Of a stretch of 64,000 nucleotides of DNA, positions 36,320 to 48,539 are shown piece after piece. Position 1 is the stretch's first letter; each line of letters begins with the position of its first letter. The stretch is from NCBI GenBank assembly GCA_013398955.1, contig VWPU01000915.1:1-64000 (forward strand), given 5' to 3'. The notes beneath the pieces were generated by a model that saw only the letters and a list, made by a program, of their open reading frames with translations, ran no database searches and was not told the DNA's origin. This stretch comes from Callaeas wilsoni. Its lineage: Eukaryota > Chordata > Aves > Passeriformes > Callaeidae. Position numbers and translations under genes: made by a program.

Positions 36320-36508
36320 CCCTCTGAAAGGGTTGTCTATCACTGGAACGGTCTGCCCAAAGAAGTGTTGGAGTCACTATCCCTGGAACTGTTCAAGAAA
36401 TGACTGAACATGGCATTTAGTGCTATGGTTTAGCTGACATGAAGATGTTCAGTCTAAGAACTCAATGATTTTGGAAGTGTTTCCAGCCTTAATGATTCTA
36501 TGATTTGC
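36320..36508 (+). repeat. CR1 LINE 3' end, plus strand
   Basis: GGGTTGTCTATCACTGGAAC, GGTCTGCCCAAAGAAGTGTT, GGAGTCACTATCCCTGGAAC and TGTTCAAGAAATGACTGAAC are followed by TGGCATTTAGTGCTATGG and the terminal CAGCCTTAATGATTCTATGA. The order is that of the CR1-Y-like 3' end in sense orientation. About 190 bases remain. Confidence 0.92.
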
Positions 36509-38718
36509 TCTCTGCCCATGTTAACCTGGTCAGTGTTAGCTGTTTCTCACGGTGTTAACCTGCCAAAGACAAATCCTGTGAACCAACCCCAGCAAATGTC
36601 TGTCCAAATAACGTCTCTTCTGGTCCGACTGTGTCACAGCAACCAGCTCCCAAAGGACTGCTCCCTCTCGCTAGAAGCACTTTGCACCAGCATTGCCTGG
36701 AGCTTCTGAGTTGCTGAGGGGGTCTGGGGTCTGCCCAGGGTCCACCTACACCTCCCACATGAAACAGCACCAGCCACAGAGACTCTGAGTGCTGCCTGGC
36801 GTCAGCCATCCAGCACAGACATTCTGTGGGATTGTGAGAACAAACTTCTTCCTGAGATTGAGCCCAGTTCAACCCAGTTCAATCCACTCTTCCTCACTCC
36901 AGAAAGTGCCCTCAATTATCTCTTGGGTGAGCTGAATAAAGAAGCTGCTGCTTTTGCTTCTTGTGGAGAAGGGAGATGGGTCTTGGCACAGCCACTTGAA
37001 ATTGCAGCCAAATACTTTGCCTGGGGTTAAATAATACTTTTTTGTTCAAATTTGGTTTCTGGTTTCAATGAAAAGCAAAAATGTGTAATTCCTTTTCAGT
37101 TTACTCTTTCTATTGTGTTTTTAAGGGTGGTGAGGTCTACTTTAGACCTTAGATTGATTTGTGTATGCTGGATGTATGTAGGATTACTTGGGAACTCTTG
37201 GAGACAGTTTTGACCTTCAGCTGCAACACCAGATTGTCTTGTATCTCTCCTTCTACCTTTAAAACATGAGAGTAGCCCTTTCCAGCAGAAGCCTGTGCTT
37301 TTGGAAGCATGCAAGTCCTATCCAGAGAGCAATTAAGTGTGATCACTAAAAAGCTCCATTGCCCCTTGTGCAAAGAGTAACCATCACCTTCCTGGCACAG
37401 AGCAAGGCCAGGACCTAAAGGAGTATGTGAATATTCCTAAATACTGCCTTTTAAAAAATAGAAACAGCATGAAGCACATTCCTGACACAAATCAGCCGAA
37501 AAACAACTCCAAAACAATGATGAAAGTTTGTGATTCAGATTATGCAGGTACATGGGAATCAGTAGGATCAGATACCTTGACAAGGAAAAATTGTGCTGAT
37601 ACCGTTTGCAAAACTATTTTTGCAACTTCTGCTCATATTCAACAGAAATTGGTGCAACTCCTTTATTACAGTCTGATCAAAGAGGCAAGAAAACTATAAA
37701 GGATTTTACTGACTGGTCCCCCAAGGGCTTGGATGAGCATCAGTTCTACTTGGGCAAGTACATCTTGCAGAGTCAGAGCTCTGCTTTTTGGACCTCATTG
37801 GCTGTTTAGCTTTACTCTCTCCACTGTCTGCTCTTGGCCAAAATTGTAGTATACACTTGCCTTCTAAAATTCCAGCACCATATTCATCTGATAAGAATTC
37901 AAATGATAAAGAAGGTACCATGAAATTAATCTAGCACTCTGGTAAAAATCAGAGTGCTGGGAATTGATAAAGTACAAGCTTAATCCATCTTTGTTTGAGT
38001 CTCACTGTCATTTCAAGGCCCACCTGGGGTTGCTATATGGGATGGCTTTTAGGTTGGGTGAAGTTTATGAGAAGAGATTAATAAGTATCTATTGACTGTA
38101 TCTAAGAAAAGACAATTACAGTACACACGTCCAGTTCTTTCCAATGGCACATGGATTTTATGACAGTATGTGTTAACTGATATAATTGGTTTTCTTAAAT
38201 CAAGATAACAGTAGGTCCTTAGTTAAAAGAGGTCTGATTTTTGAAAATCCCTTTTATAAAAATTCTCAAGTGAGAAGGGACAATTAAAACCAAACTCATC
38301 CACAAAGGAATCAACATAACAGAAAAAAATCCAATTTAATTTTTTTTTTTTGTCAGCTCCTAAATTCCCTGTCTTCATTCCATTTCCTACCCCATTTCCC
38401 ATCAGACACTGTGAGCTTGCACTCAGTGGCATCATGAGACTGGAGGTAATTCCAGGACACTTGAGGTGTCTTCTGCTGAGTCCTTCAGTGCCATCCGGCC
38501 TGAAGGCATTTGTGTCACCAGAGGCCTGGAAGAACGTGCAGATGCCTACAATTTCCTGTGCCCAAAGATTGGTGACTGCAAATGACAGTGGTAATGATAT
38601 CCTGGCAATCAGAGCTGAGAATGAGTCACCTGCTGGTTTTAAATGGGACAAAGAAAACCAATCGTATTTCAATTCTGCAGGTGCTGGAAGCTGCACTGGG
38701 GTAAATTAATGTAAAAGA

Positions 38719-38810
38719 TTCTTTTTTTTTTTTTTCTTTTCTTTTTTTTTTTTTTTTGGTGGTTTGTTGATGCTTCTGGAAAGTAGAAGCTCAAGCAAAA
38801 AAAAAAAAAA
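38719..38810. repeat. poly-T / poly-A imperfect palindrome
   Basis: A 39-base T-rich tract (38719-38757) is followed by a short spacer, the 6-bp inverted pair GCTTCT (38772-38777) and AGAAGC (38785-38790), and a 14-base A run (38797-38810). The arms could fold into a nested hairpin. Two independent slippage tracts are an equally simple explanation. Confidence 0.7.
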
Positions 38811-39968
38811 GCCTTCGGTTGAACTGGAAAAAAAAACTTCAGATAATTTTTGCTGAATTTCGAGGCAAAATCCAGAAATAAATGCAATTTGAATTCTACA
38901 GTTATTTCAGTTTTAGACATTTCTCCAATGCTAAATCCAAAGAAATCTGAAAATTTATATGATTTCTGATCAATACTTTTTGGCCATTGTTATTAAAGAA
39001 AGGTGACTATTTTCTCATTACATTTTTATTGTTGTGTTAGGAACTGGGAATTTGGAAAACTTTATGCAATATCATGAAATCTGATTTTTTTCAGCAAAGG
39101 AAAAAAGAGGAATCTGAAACGTTTCGTACAATATCAGATCTGGGCAAAATGCGATATATTAAGATTCCCTGTGACTTGAGTTAAAAATACTCCTTCTGTT
39201 GTAATCACTTGAATTTAATAGTAAGGCTCTGCCTCAGATATAATGTTTTTTATAAAACAGCACTTTGGCTCAAGGGAAGCTGTCTTCATTTTATGTGTGT
39301 TTCTGCAGGCAGAAGTTATTAACTTCTGTTTTCCATAAAGTCAAACTACCCAAAATATTGAGGGCAGCGCACAGAAAACAGCATTGTACAGGCAGTGCTC
39401 TGAGGAGTCCATGTCACAGAATCCATCCTGTCCCGTATTCCCGAAAGGACAAGACACAAACAGCCTCAGCTCCTAAAAGTGATAGCTTGAGCTCTTCAGT
39501 TCTCAGATCCCTGATTCAGTGACTGCTACAGCAGCAAAAACAGCAGCTCTCATACACATATTCTAAGTGCAGGTTAGGAATTGCAGCTGAAATTGTTTCA
39601 GGGAGACGTTTGTAATGCACAAATGTCTGTCTAACCTATCCCATTATCTCCGGGATTGCAGAGGTATTACTGACGCTTCAAAAATATTTCATGAGAATAT
39701 TCTACAAAAATACCAAAAATGATTGTAGGGCTCTGAGGAGCAAATTGTTCCCCCATCCAGAGCTGAAAAGGTGCTACTGTCTCATTGATGATCGGCGTAG
39801 CTGGAATAGAACTGTAGCACACATGAAATGTGCTATCAGCATTGTAATTCACGCTTAAAAGGGGCTCTCACTCAGAAGTCTCGTGGATGATCTCTGCATG
39901 GCATTGTGTCTGTTTTACGGAGTGCAGGGCAAAGCTGAATGTCTGGGACCTGCCATGCAAGAACTCAC

Positions 39969-40062
39969 CTCTCTTGAGAGAGAAACCCTTGCAGACCCCA
40001 CACGCAGTAGCACCAATGTGTCCGTGAGATTTCACGGCAACATGGGGCTGCACACCTAGCAC
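39969..40062 (-). other. candidate internal exon, minus strand
   Basis: On the minus strand CCCTTCTGACGCCCTGCCCAG is a strong acceptor, and 94 bases later AGAG|GTGAGT is a strong donor. One frame is open throughout. It carries histidines and a C-x-x-C pair (ACGVCKGF), and the segment holds several CpGs in CpG-poor surroundings, as coding exons often do. I do not recognise the protein. Chance is possible: one open frame in about 30 codons is not rare. Confidence 0.2.
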
Positions 40063-40894
40063 CTGGGCAGGGCGTCAGAAGGGTCCTGTCACAGCAGTAA
40101 CTAAAGAGATCCTCTGGGAAGAAGAGCAGGAGAAGGGGCTGGAAACCTCTAGAAGGGGTGTCACACTGCCAAATTCTGCTCTTGGGCAAGCATAGCACCC
40201 ACTGAAGGCAGGAGAACATTTTTAAGGGACTGGCACTTCATATTGCTGCAAAAATTAAATCCAGGCTGGCTCACCGAGTTCTGAAGGAGAAGATCTTTAG
40301 AAAATTTCCTATAAATGTTTAATCATTTCATCTTGGATGGCATTTAATTAGCAATCTAATTAACTTTTTTGTATTTATCTCTCACAGAGGCTCTTGGCAT
40401 CTTCCACAGCAGGGCAGGGGATCATGGTATACACAGAGGGAATTCCTAGGCTGGGGAAGCCCAGGAGAGTGCCAAGACCCTCTAGAACCTCTCCAGAGTA
40501 GTTATTGAGTCTTTGGGGGGCCAAGGCTAATGACATCTACCCCCACCCCTACTAAGGGCAGCCCTGGGCAGTGACACAGGGCCAGTGCCTGAGCCAAGGC
40601 TAAGGATGGCTGCTTGTGTGGCCTCTGAGGCAGGAGGATGTGCAGAGAGGGCAACCTTTTGACAGAAGGATGTTCCACTGGCTGAGTGGAGAGATTTGAA
40701 GTCCACATAACTCAGCAATGGGGCACCTCTGTGTGTGTGACCACCTGCCAGGCCAAGGGCACTTGCCTTGCCATTCCCTCCAGGCAGAGTGGTGGCCACT
40801 CGGCTGAGAGCAAAGGCTGCTGCTCTGCCCAGTGGTGGCCCACTCCACACAGACAGAGCTGCTGAAGGCAGAGGTTGTACCTGGAGATAAGCCA

Positions 40895-41518
40895 CCCGAG
40901 TGCCCTGGCTGACAAAGGGACAGTCGTGTCCTGGGGTGCAGCCAGCACAGCATCGGCAGCGGATCAGGGAGGGGATTGTCCTGCCTCGCCTCGAGCCCTG
41001 AGATTCGGCTGCCACAACTTAAGAAGGACATAAAGCTATTAGACAGCATGCCAAGGAGGGCTACAAAGGTGATGAAGGCTCTGGAGGGGAAGCTGTAGGA
41101 GAAACATCTGGGGGCACTTGGTCTGTTCAGCCTGGAGACGACGAGGCTGAGGGGAGACCTCATTGTGGTCTTCAACATCCTCATGAAGGGAAGAGAAAGG
41201 GCAGGCACTGATCTCTTCTCTCTGGTGACAAGTGACAGGACCTGAGGGAACTGTCTAAAGTCAGGAGGGTTTAGGTTGGATATGAGGAAAAGGTTTTTAC
41301 CCCAGGGGGTGGTTGGGCACTGGAACAGGCTCCCCAAGAATGGTCACAGCATCAAACCTGACAGAGCTCCAGAAGCCCTTGGACACACTCTGAATGTATG
41401 ACCATCCATGGTGTGATTCTCAGGGATATGTGATTCTGTCCTGTGCAGGGCCAGGAGATGGACTCGGTGATCCTCGTGGGTCACTTCCTTTCCATTCAAG
41501 GAGTTCTGCGATTCCATG
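40895..41518 (+). repeat. CR1 LINE, about 620 bp, plus strand
   Basis: Late-ORF2 landmarks open it: GTGTCCTGGGGTGCAGCCAG, CACAGCATCGGCAGC and AACTTAAGAAGGACATAAAG. Then come CTGTTCAGCCTGGAGACGAC, GAGGGGAGACCTCATTGTGG, GGTTTAGGTTGGATATGAGG, GGGCACTGGAACAGGCTCCC and the 3' end GATGGACTCGGTGATCCTCG plus TGGGTCACTTCC. The start is uncertain by about 100 bases. The 245-codon minus-strand frame at 40600-41337 is antisense to it and meaningless. Confidence 0.92.
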
Positions 41519-44419
41519 CAGGGCAGAGCTCGGGCTGCAGGAAGGGCCTGGACCTTTCTCCTGGGGCAGGGACAGGCAGCAGCCCTGCCTGCAAAAGCTG
41601 TGCCCAGGTGCAGACACACCTTGCTTGACCTTCCTCGTATGCTCAGTCCATTGGCTTCTTCCACTCTTCTGACACAATTCATTCAGACTCAGACGCAAAC
41701 CTGCTGAAGGTTTTCAAAGTAACTAGCAGCTCTCAGAAGAACATGAAAAGGCAGAAATTCGGCAATTAAGCAACTTTTAATGAACTACAGAGGTTTTTTA
41801 ATGGGTTTAATTAATTGGTATTTAAATGGTTTAATGATTGGCATTTAAAATGAGGGAGTGAACAGATAATCTAGAGTGTCCTCTCCCTCTTTCATCACTT
41901 AATAATGAGGAGAAACTTCAAAAACATCTGCTATTTACTTACATATCAGAACAGAACAAATATTTGAGAACTTCATACATCGGCTACCAGTTTTCCTTTC
42001 ACACTCTGAGTGCTTTGTCCATGCTAAATGCAAATTATTTTGAGACTTTTCATATTGATAAGAGATGCTGCATCATTTGGTGCTTGATGATAGGAAACAA
42101 ACCTCCTAAAATGGCCAGCAAGAGGCCAGTATGACATCTATTAACCAGACAATTCCTGAAGGAGGTGATCTTTGCTATGTTAGCAGGAGAACCTGCTTTG
42201 TTTTGTTGTCCTCCTGCTCATTTTATTCCCTACAACAGCCTATTCTCAGTGTCTGATGGGTGTGCACTTCAGTAGAGACTTTCTGAAGTAATTGGGGTTT
42301 AATTATTTGGGGGAAAATACTGAAGTAACTTGCAACTGTAAATACGTGCAACTGTATATAGAAAAGAATAAAACTTGGAATTAATCACAAAGTCTGTGTT
42401 GCTGCCATTCAATGACTACATTAATTCAATGTTAGATTAAAAAGGAAAAAAAATTAAAAGGGCATGGGGACACAGGACTGGCAATTAATCCAGGATTTAG
42501 GGTATTTTAGGTTAACAATGAACACGTTATTTGTGTGCTGTTCTGTCATATTTAACCAACCTACTGTCTTCTGGTGCTCTGGGAAGAGAGAGTTTGGGAC
42601 TCAAAGTGATGAAGCAGTTTCCTGATGTAGTAATTTATGAGAAAAGATTGACAGGTCTCTGCTTTACTCCAAAACATTTCAGCAAGACCTAGGCACTTGG
42701 GTGATCAAATTGGGTCTCCAGAAGGACATCTGATACCTGAGGAGGGACTGTCATGTATATCCTATTTGTAACATGGTATTTTGTACTTCCTCTAAATGGG
42801 ACTGTACTGCATGTGCAAATTGCTCAGTGCCTGGAGGCCAGAGAAAATAGCACCAAAACTTCTGCTTGTTAAAGGAATGGAAATTACCTTATTTGCTTTC
42901 CAGGGTTCAAGGAACCTGAGAGAGAGCTCTGAAATACATAAGGACAGGATATATTGGCTTCAGCCACTTCTCATCTGCCCTGTGCCAATGCCTAAATACA
43001 TCACAGAATGACCAATCCTAGATCAACATTCCTGGCAATGCCTTCATGTAGAAATAAAGTCTCAGCACTGCTGTATTTTCTGCTTCCAGACAGCAGGAAG
43101 GCAGATTTTGCTTAATAGTTAACACCACCGTTGATCTAAAAGCAGGTCTGCTATCTCATTGCAATTCAGGTGCCCTTCATCTTTCTGACACGGTCTTTGT
43201 TCTCTTCAATATTACTGTGTCCCACGAGTTATTTGCAAACCCCACAATGATAAGTAGTAATGAGAGGAAAGAATGGAATCAGCATCATTGGGTTTGTCTA
43301 GTAACGAGACATTTTGAATGTAAGCCATGTTCTTAAATTTGCAAACTGCATTAAAAAAGGAAGAGGGGGAAAGAAGGAAGAAACTAGAACAGTCAGATCA
43401 AGATCAAATTCCCCAGCATTTGAAGTTTTTGCTCATGCCAGTGGGTTTTATACACAGACTAATTAAGTTGTCTGGAAAAGAGACACCAAAGACTATACAG
43501 CAGCAAAATCTGGTGGTAGCTATACTTCTCTTTGTGTAAATTCTTGGAGCCTGAAAAATCTGATTTCTGTTTCAATGCTTTCAAAGACAGTTTTTTTATT
43601 TACCATATTTCACTGATAATTATTTCATGCAGTAACTTTTATACAAGTGGTGGCTGGATGATTATGCTCCAGATGTCTATTAAAGTTGATGAATGTATTT
43701 TGGTATTAACACTCTGTAGAATGTAAAACAGTTGCAAAAGGACAGATGGCCTCTTGTAATTACTATTTCTGTTAATTATTTATATTTCTCTTTTGTCTAG
43801 AAATCCAAAGAGATGAGAAGATTGCTGTGTGAGGTGCTGTTTATTCCCAGTGAAAGAGATGATTCCTGGACAAGGAAGGAGAAATTTGACAGGTAAGAGG
43901 GAGAGAAAAGATTTATTTTCTGTTATTGTACAGATAAGGTGCTGGAGAATAAACATGAGAAGACCTTGGCTACGTTTCTACTAGCAAACTAAACAGCACA
44001 GAGATTTTCTCCTAAATCTGAGATAAATGTGCTTTTTTATGTCCTGTGTGACCCAGCATGGGTAAGGGGCAGGAACCAAAACCATGAATAAATGCAAAGA
44101 ATAAATTTATTTTCATTACCTTGTCAAACAGGGGATCCCTAAAGCAGCACCTGGGCAGAGGCACACAGGTGAGGATGCAGGCACTGTGGAGCTTGCTCCA
44201 CGCTGGAAGACCAACAAAGCTGCTGTTTTCACCTGTATTCCAGGCATTCCTCTGCTTCTTCTTTTACATCTGGTACTGCTGCTCCCCATCTAGGCTGAGG
44301 ATTCATCTACACTGACTCCACACAGTGAGTCCCCCTCCACTGGACTCAGACCAGCATCTCCACGTCTGCCTTCCACTGGAGAGTCCAGGACATGGTTCAC
44401 CAGACGGCTGTAACAAGTG
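41519..44419. other. unique DNA with one exon-like segment
   Basis: An imperfect 24-bp tandem duplication lies at 41804-41851 (GGTTTAATTAATTGG... then GGTTTAATGATTGG...). The exon-like segment at 43801-43892 is listed separately. A smaller acceptor-donor pair brackets about 37 bases near 44131-44167 (TTGTCAAACAG ... CACACAG|GTGAGG). No gene is recognised. Confidence 0.35.
43801..43892 (+). other. candidate internal exon, plus strand
   Basis: The splice signals are close to ideal. TATTTCTCTTTTGTCTAG ends at 43800, and GACAG|GTAAGA marks the donor after 43892. Of the three frames only the first is open across all 92 bases; its translation is charged and polar (MRRLLCEVLF, then SERDDSWTRKEKF). 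I do not recognise the protein. If joined to the next plus-strand candidate at 48278 the frame closes after about ten codons, so they are not obviously exons of one coding transcript. A lncRNA exon is equally possible. Confidence 0.25.
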
Positions 44420-44875
44420 CTGACTAGAAGAGAAGGGTCAATTTAACAAGGCACGATGCCTGAATTCTGGCTAAGGCAGCCCAAGAGGGTGTTGCCTTCT
44501 TTATTACAAGGCACGTTGCTGGTCCCTGGTGAGCCTGTGGTCCACCAGGACCCTCAGCTGCTCTTCTCCAAAGCTGCATCTCAGAAGTCCCAGTCCCCAT
44601 CAGGTGCTGGGGTTGCTCGTCCCAGGGGCAGGACTTTGCTTTTGCCTTTGTTGAACTTCATAAGGCTCCGGTCAGCCCATATCTCCAGCCTGGCAAGGTC
44701 TCCTTGAACAGCAAACATCTACTGCAAACACGCTGAGAGAGAACTCTGGCATATCATCCAATTCATTAATAAAATTGTTAAGCAGTAACTGCTGGGCGCA
44801 GTGTGGATTCCTACGGGATGTCACCAGGAACCAGCCACCAGCTGGACTTAGCCCTTCCAGTCACTTGCTGTTTAA
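44420..44875 (-). repeat. CR1 LINE ORF2 fragment without a 3' end, minus strand
   Basis: Internal CR1 sequence read in reverse: ACAAGGCACGTTGCTGG, GTGGTCCACCAGGACCCTCA, GGTGCTGGGGTTGCTCG, CCCAGGGGCAGGACTTTGCT, TTGTTGAACTTCATAAGGCT, CCAGCCTGGCAAGGTCTCC and CCTACGGGATGTCACCAGG. These are landmarks of the reverse-transcriptase ORF. The 3' tail is missing, so the element has been broken by deletion or rearrangement after insertion. Confidence 0.88.
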
Positions 44876-47800
44876 CATTTTTCCTTTTCTAGTTACATCC
44901 AATCTGTTTTGAATAAGGAAAAAATAAAAAGGAAGGATTCATTTCCTGATAGTAACATAACATATGTGAATAAAATGATCAAAAATATGTCCATAGCAAT
45001 TACTGGCCAGCTCTGAACTGAAGAAGTAAACTGATATTAATAGTGTTTATGTTGGGTTCTGTTTCCAGTACCTCCGCTGCTAGGTCAACCTTGGATTAAT
45101 TACACATTGGGTATTTTTTCACTTATAATGATAAAACTTTTGAATAAACCAATTTACTACTAATATTGACAATACCAGTATATTTGAGCTGTTATCATAC
45201 CTATTACTAGTCCACAACTAGTCTTTACCTAGTTCTATAAATTCAGTCAACTCAGACTAAACTGAGTTAGTGAAGCAAGCCAAATAATCTACTAGGATGG
45301 TCCATTTCTGTCTGTGCATTCCTCTGGAGTTTGCTTTCAGTTAGAAAAGAGTTTCAGTGTATGTGAATTCAGCATCAGCATTTCAGAGCAGTTCTGTAAA
45401 TGCAGAGCAGTAATGTTTCTCAACTTTAAATTTGCTTATGGTGAAGCAGAACATTGTTGGGTTTTTGGTTTTTTTTTCCGTTTCCCATTATTATCCCTAT
45501 TTGAATGGTATAGGGAGACCACAAGAGAAAGGCAACCCACTGAGTTATTGCATAACCTTAAGAAAATGATCTGTCCTTGTCTGGACAGAAGAGGGCTGAT
45601 AACAAAAGCCCTTCCTGGGAAATATTCATGCACATTCCTAAATATATCACAAGGGTGAACATTTGCCATCCATAAAGTTAACTACATCTGTAAATCAGTT
45701 ATAGAACCTAGGCTCTAAGGGATGGGTGTGCATTCTCTCCAGCACCTTAAAAGCTCTGCTTGTGGCACAAATGATGACCTAATTATAAACACAGTATAAA
45801 ACTCTGATGCAAACGTGTCTGTTTTCCTCCAGCAGAGCAGCTGAAAGCAGCCAGGAGCAGTAGCAGTGGTGCTGCTGGTAGCGGGTCTCTTGTTAAGACA
45901 CCATCCCCTGACCACGCTTGGTGTCATTCCCATTACATCTGACTCCCATCACTCCTCTGGGCCAGCACCAGAAACCCACAGCAACAACCAAATATCTCAT
46001 TAAACTAATGTGAGACAAAATTCATTTCCCGAAACTGTACTTTGTCCCATGGCATCTTTCCCTACTTTTTGCTATTTGCTGCCTCTGAGTTAAGACATTA
46101 GGGGATGTCTTTTGGAAAGGAACATCCGGTTACAGGAATTTTCAAAGCAAGAATGAAGCAGTATCAGCCATGTCGCACTGCTGCCTGTGGGAACTCCTTT
46201 TAAGTGAACTCCGTTACAGATCCCAAAGGATACTTTCCTGCCTGTCATGCCTCTTAACTTTTTTCCTCTCCTCTCCTTCTCCAGTGCTCTGTCACTTCTG
46301 TTTCATGCCACATTTATTAGATTTCTTTTAGAAGCTCTGTCTGCTCAGGTGGAGAAATGTAGTCACTGTTCCCTCCACTATTAATTTTAATTCATCTTTA
46401 ATGCTTACACAATTCCTCCCTTGAATGGTTTAGCCTAAATGTCTATTTTCCTTTGGATCAAAGAGCTTCCTTAAATCCATTTCCATACTTAATAATCCTG
46501 TTTCATTTTCCTTTGGCTTTATAATGAATGTATTTGCTGGAAAATGAAGACAACAGACCTATAAAAGTTGCTGTGCTCATCTCAGTCTCTCAGAGTGGCT
46601 CTCTTTACAAAGGTTGACCTTTAAAATGTATGCCTATATGTTGTATGTACACACAAACAGACAAACATATATTTCTGAAACACAGGAGTGAAAATGCTGC
46701 CTGAACACAATAGGTTTAGAAATCCACCACATCTGAGGTCTGACCTAGTAAGCCAAAAGTAACCAATTCTTTCAGATTTCAGCAGGGATTTTTAACCAAC
46801 ACACTTGATGGCTTGATTATTTTTACGATTAGTCTTTCTGGTTATTAATTCCAGTTATTGGAAATTCCATGATGTTATGGAGAGCTTTGGAGTCCACCAA
46901 GGGAAAAGATTTGTGAATCGAAACAGGAAGATAACTCAGTATCATGTATAAGGCAACCCTATTGCTTAGACACAATAGAGATGTGCTAGTAACAGAAGAA
47001 GGAGAAAAATTGCCAAGGGAAATGCCACGTGGGAGACTGGAAGAGCATCAAGACAGCATTAGACTGCAGTCCATCGCCTTTAAACTGTGCAACTATAAAG
47101 GCTACCTTCTGCATATACTTAATTGCTGAATTAGACTGAAGATAACAAAAGCATATGCTTGCCTCCCTGTGGAAATAAAGACTCTTTCAGGTATTCCAGT
47201 CTCAGGAATCAAACACGGAGGAGTCTGTCATCACCTGCAAGTGAATTTCAGAAAGACCATGTCCACCTTTGGAGGATTAATCTGTTTGTAGTTGATAAGT
47301 TCAGAGCTCACCCACCCCTATGGGGGCAGTAAACATTGTGCCAAGTTTTCACAGCCTGCACTGGAACAGCAAATAAATGAGTTTACCCACTTCTTTCTTT
47401 GCCACCACACCAGGGATTGACATTTTTCTATTAACCAGTATGGGGGGGGTTACATCTGCTGGAGCTACTTAGCCAGCATTTTACACAACACTGATATAAA
47501 TGTTTTACTTCAGAGATTAGTGCCAGTAGAATTCTGCACAATGTTTAGACCAGGCAATGGAAGGGAAGGTCAGTTAAATAAGATGCTTAAGTCATTAATG
47601 TTTCCATTATAAATATTTATCTTTGGAAACTAAACACACTGCTATTCCCTGAATGTCATCAGCTATTAATTGTATAATCTGTGATTGTAAACACACTTCT
47701 GTTGTTTCCTATGCATTTTGGGCTCTAAGGCTGAGAACAGTGGAAAAGCAGTCAAAATTTATTTCCAAATTGCTTGTTCACTAGACAGATTTCCTTAATA

Positions 47801-48539
47801 GCTTTTTTCCTTGGAAGGATTTGAAATTGCACCATATCTTACGTCGAAGCAACTGTCTCAGAGATGGATTTGAAATATTGAAGATGAAGGGGGCTCCAGT
47901 AAGTCTTCATAAACTCATGGATGGGTGATCTTGCTGTATAAATTTCCTAAGTAACCACATATGAGCATAAAAATGCCTATTCCAAGTGATAGTAAATGTC
48001 CATTTTTAGCAGCGTGCTGTCACCAACAGCAGCTACAAGCAAATACATACTGTGTAAGAGTATAACAAAAAGCTAAGTAAACGATATTTTCCCCTCATGG
48101 TCTGCCAGCCACTGGCAAGGGCTCTCCAGCAGCACCTCTGTTCCATATAAGCTATGCCAGTGACAATATGGTCATCCTTAATAGAAATAAATGTGAATTA
48201 TTAGTTCAGTGGTGAGACTGATTGTTTTCACTCTATTTCACGGTCTTTCCATCCCTCGGTCTTTCTTTACACGACAGAACCATTTGCCCCCAGCTGCACC
48301 AGGCTAAATGATGTCTCTCAAGCCACAGGAACCCCGTCACAGAGGACTCCTGCCCTGGACTACGTAATAAGAGGTGAGTAAGTCATGGAAGTGAACTCTT
48401 GTATGCCACACAGCACCGTGGGTGCTTTACCAGCATCTTACACCATGTGGTGAATGTCCTTTACAACTTTCTACAATCAGTGCTCTGCCGTGCCAGGTAA
48501 AACTGGTGGTGGGATATTTACTTCAATTTAAACAACAAT
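44876..48539. other. unique DNA with two exon-like segments
   Basis: Single-copy-looking DNA with no recognised gene. Two plus-strand segments have splice-like edges: 47818-47898 (weaker acceptor, strong donor CCA|GTAAGT, open in phase 0) and 48278-48373, listed separately. A run of eight Gs lies near 47442-47449. Confidence 0.35.
48278..48373 (+). other. candidate internal exon, plus strand
   Basis: TCCCTCGGTCTTTCTTTACACGACAG-type acceptor, 96 bases, then AAGAG|GTGAGT. Only the third frame is open, giving a polar P/S/T-rich peptide (RLNDVSQATGTPSQR within it). It lies about 170 bases upstream of the retroviral env remnant but does not resemble env. Not recognised; a lncRNA exon or chance is possible. 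Confidence 0.2.

Larger units (their letters stand above)
36509..40894. other. unique DNA, no firm gene
   Basis: Contains a tandem CCCAGTTCAA pair near 36863-36883, long T and A runs at 38341-38352 and 38719-38810, and the twin homeodomain-like inverted repeat at 40344-40363. A minus-strand exon candidate at 39969-40062 is listed separately. The frames at 38223-38709 on both strands overlap each other and are unrecognised. Confidence 0.35.

Noticed and set aside
40600..41337. 245-codon minus-strand open frame, the longest in the window
   Set aside because: It runs antisense through a plus-strand CR1 (40895-41518). The conserved CR1 order is on the other strand, so the frame is a by-product of GC-rich repeat sequence.
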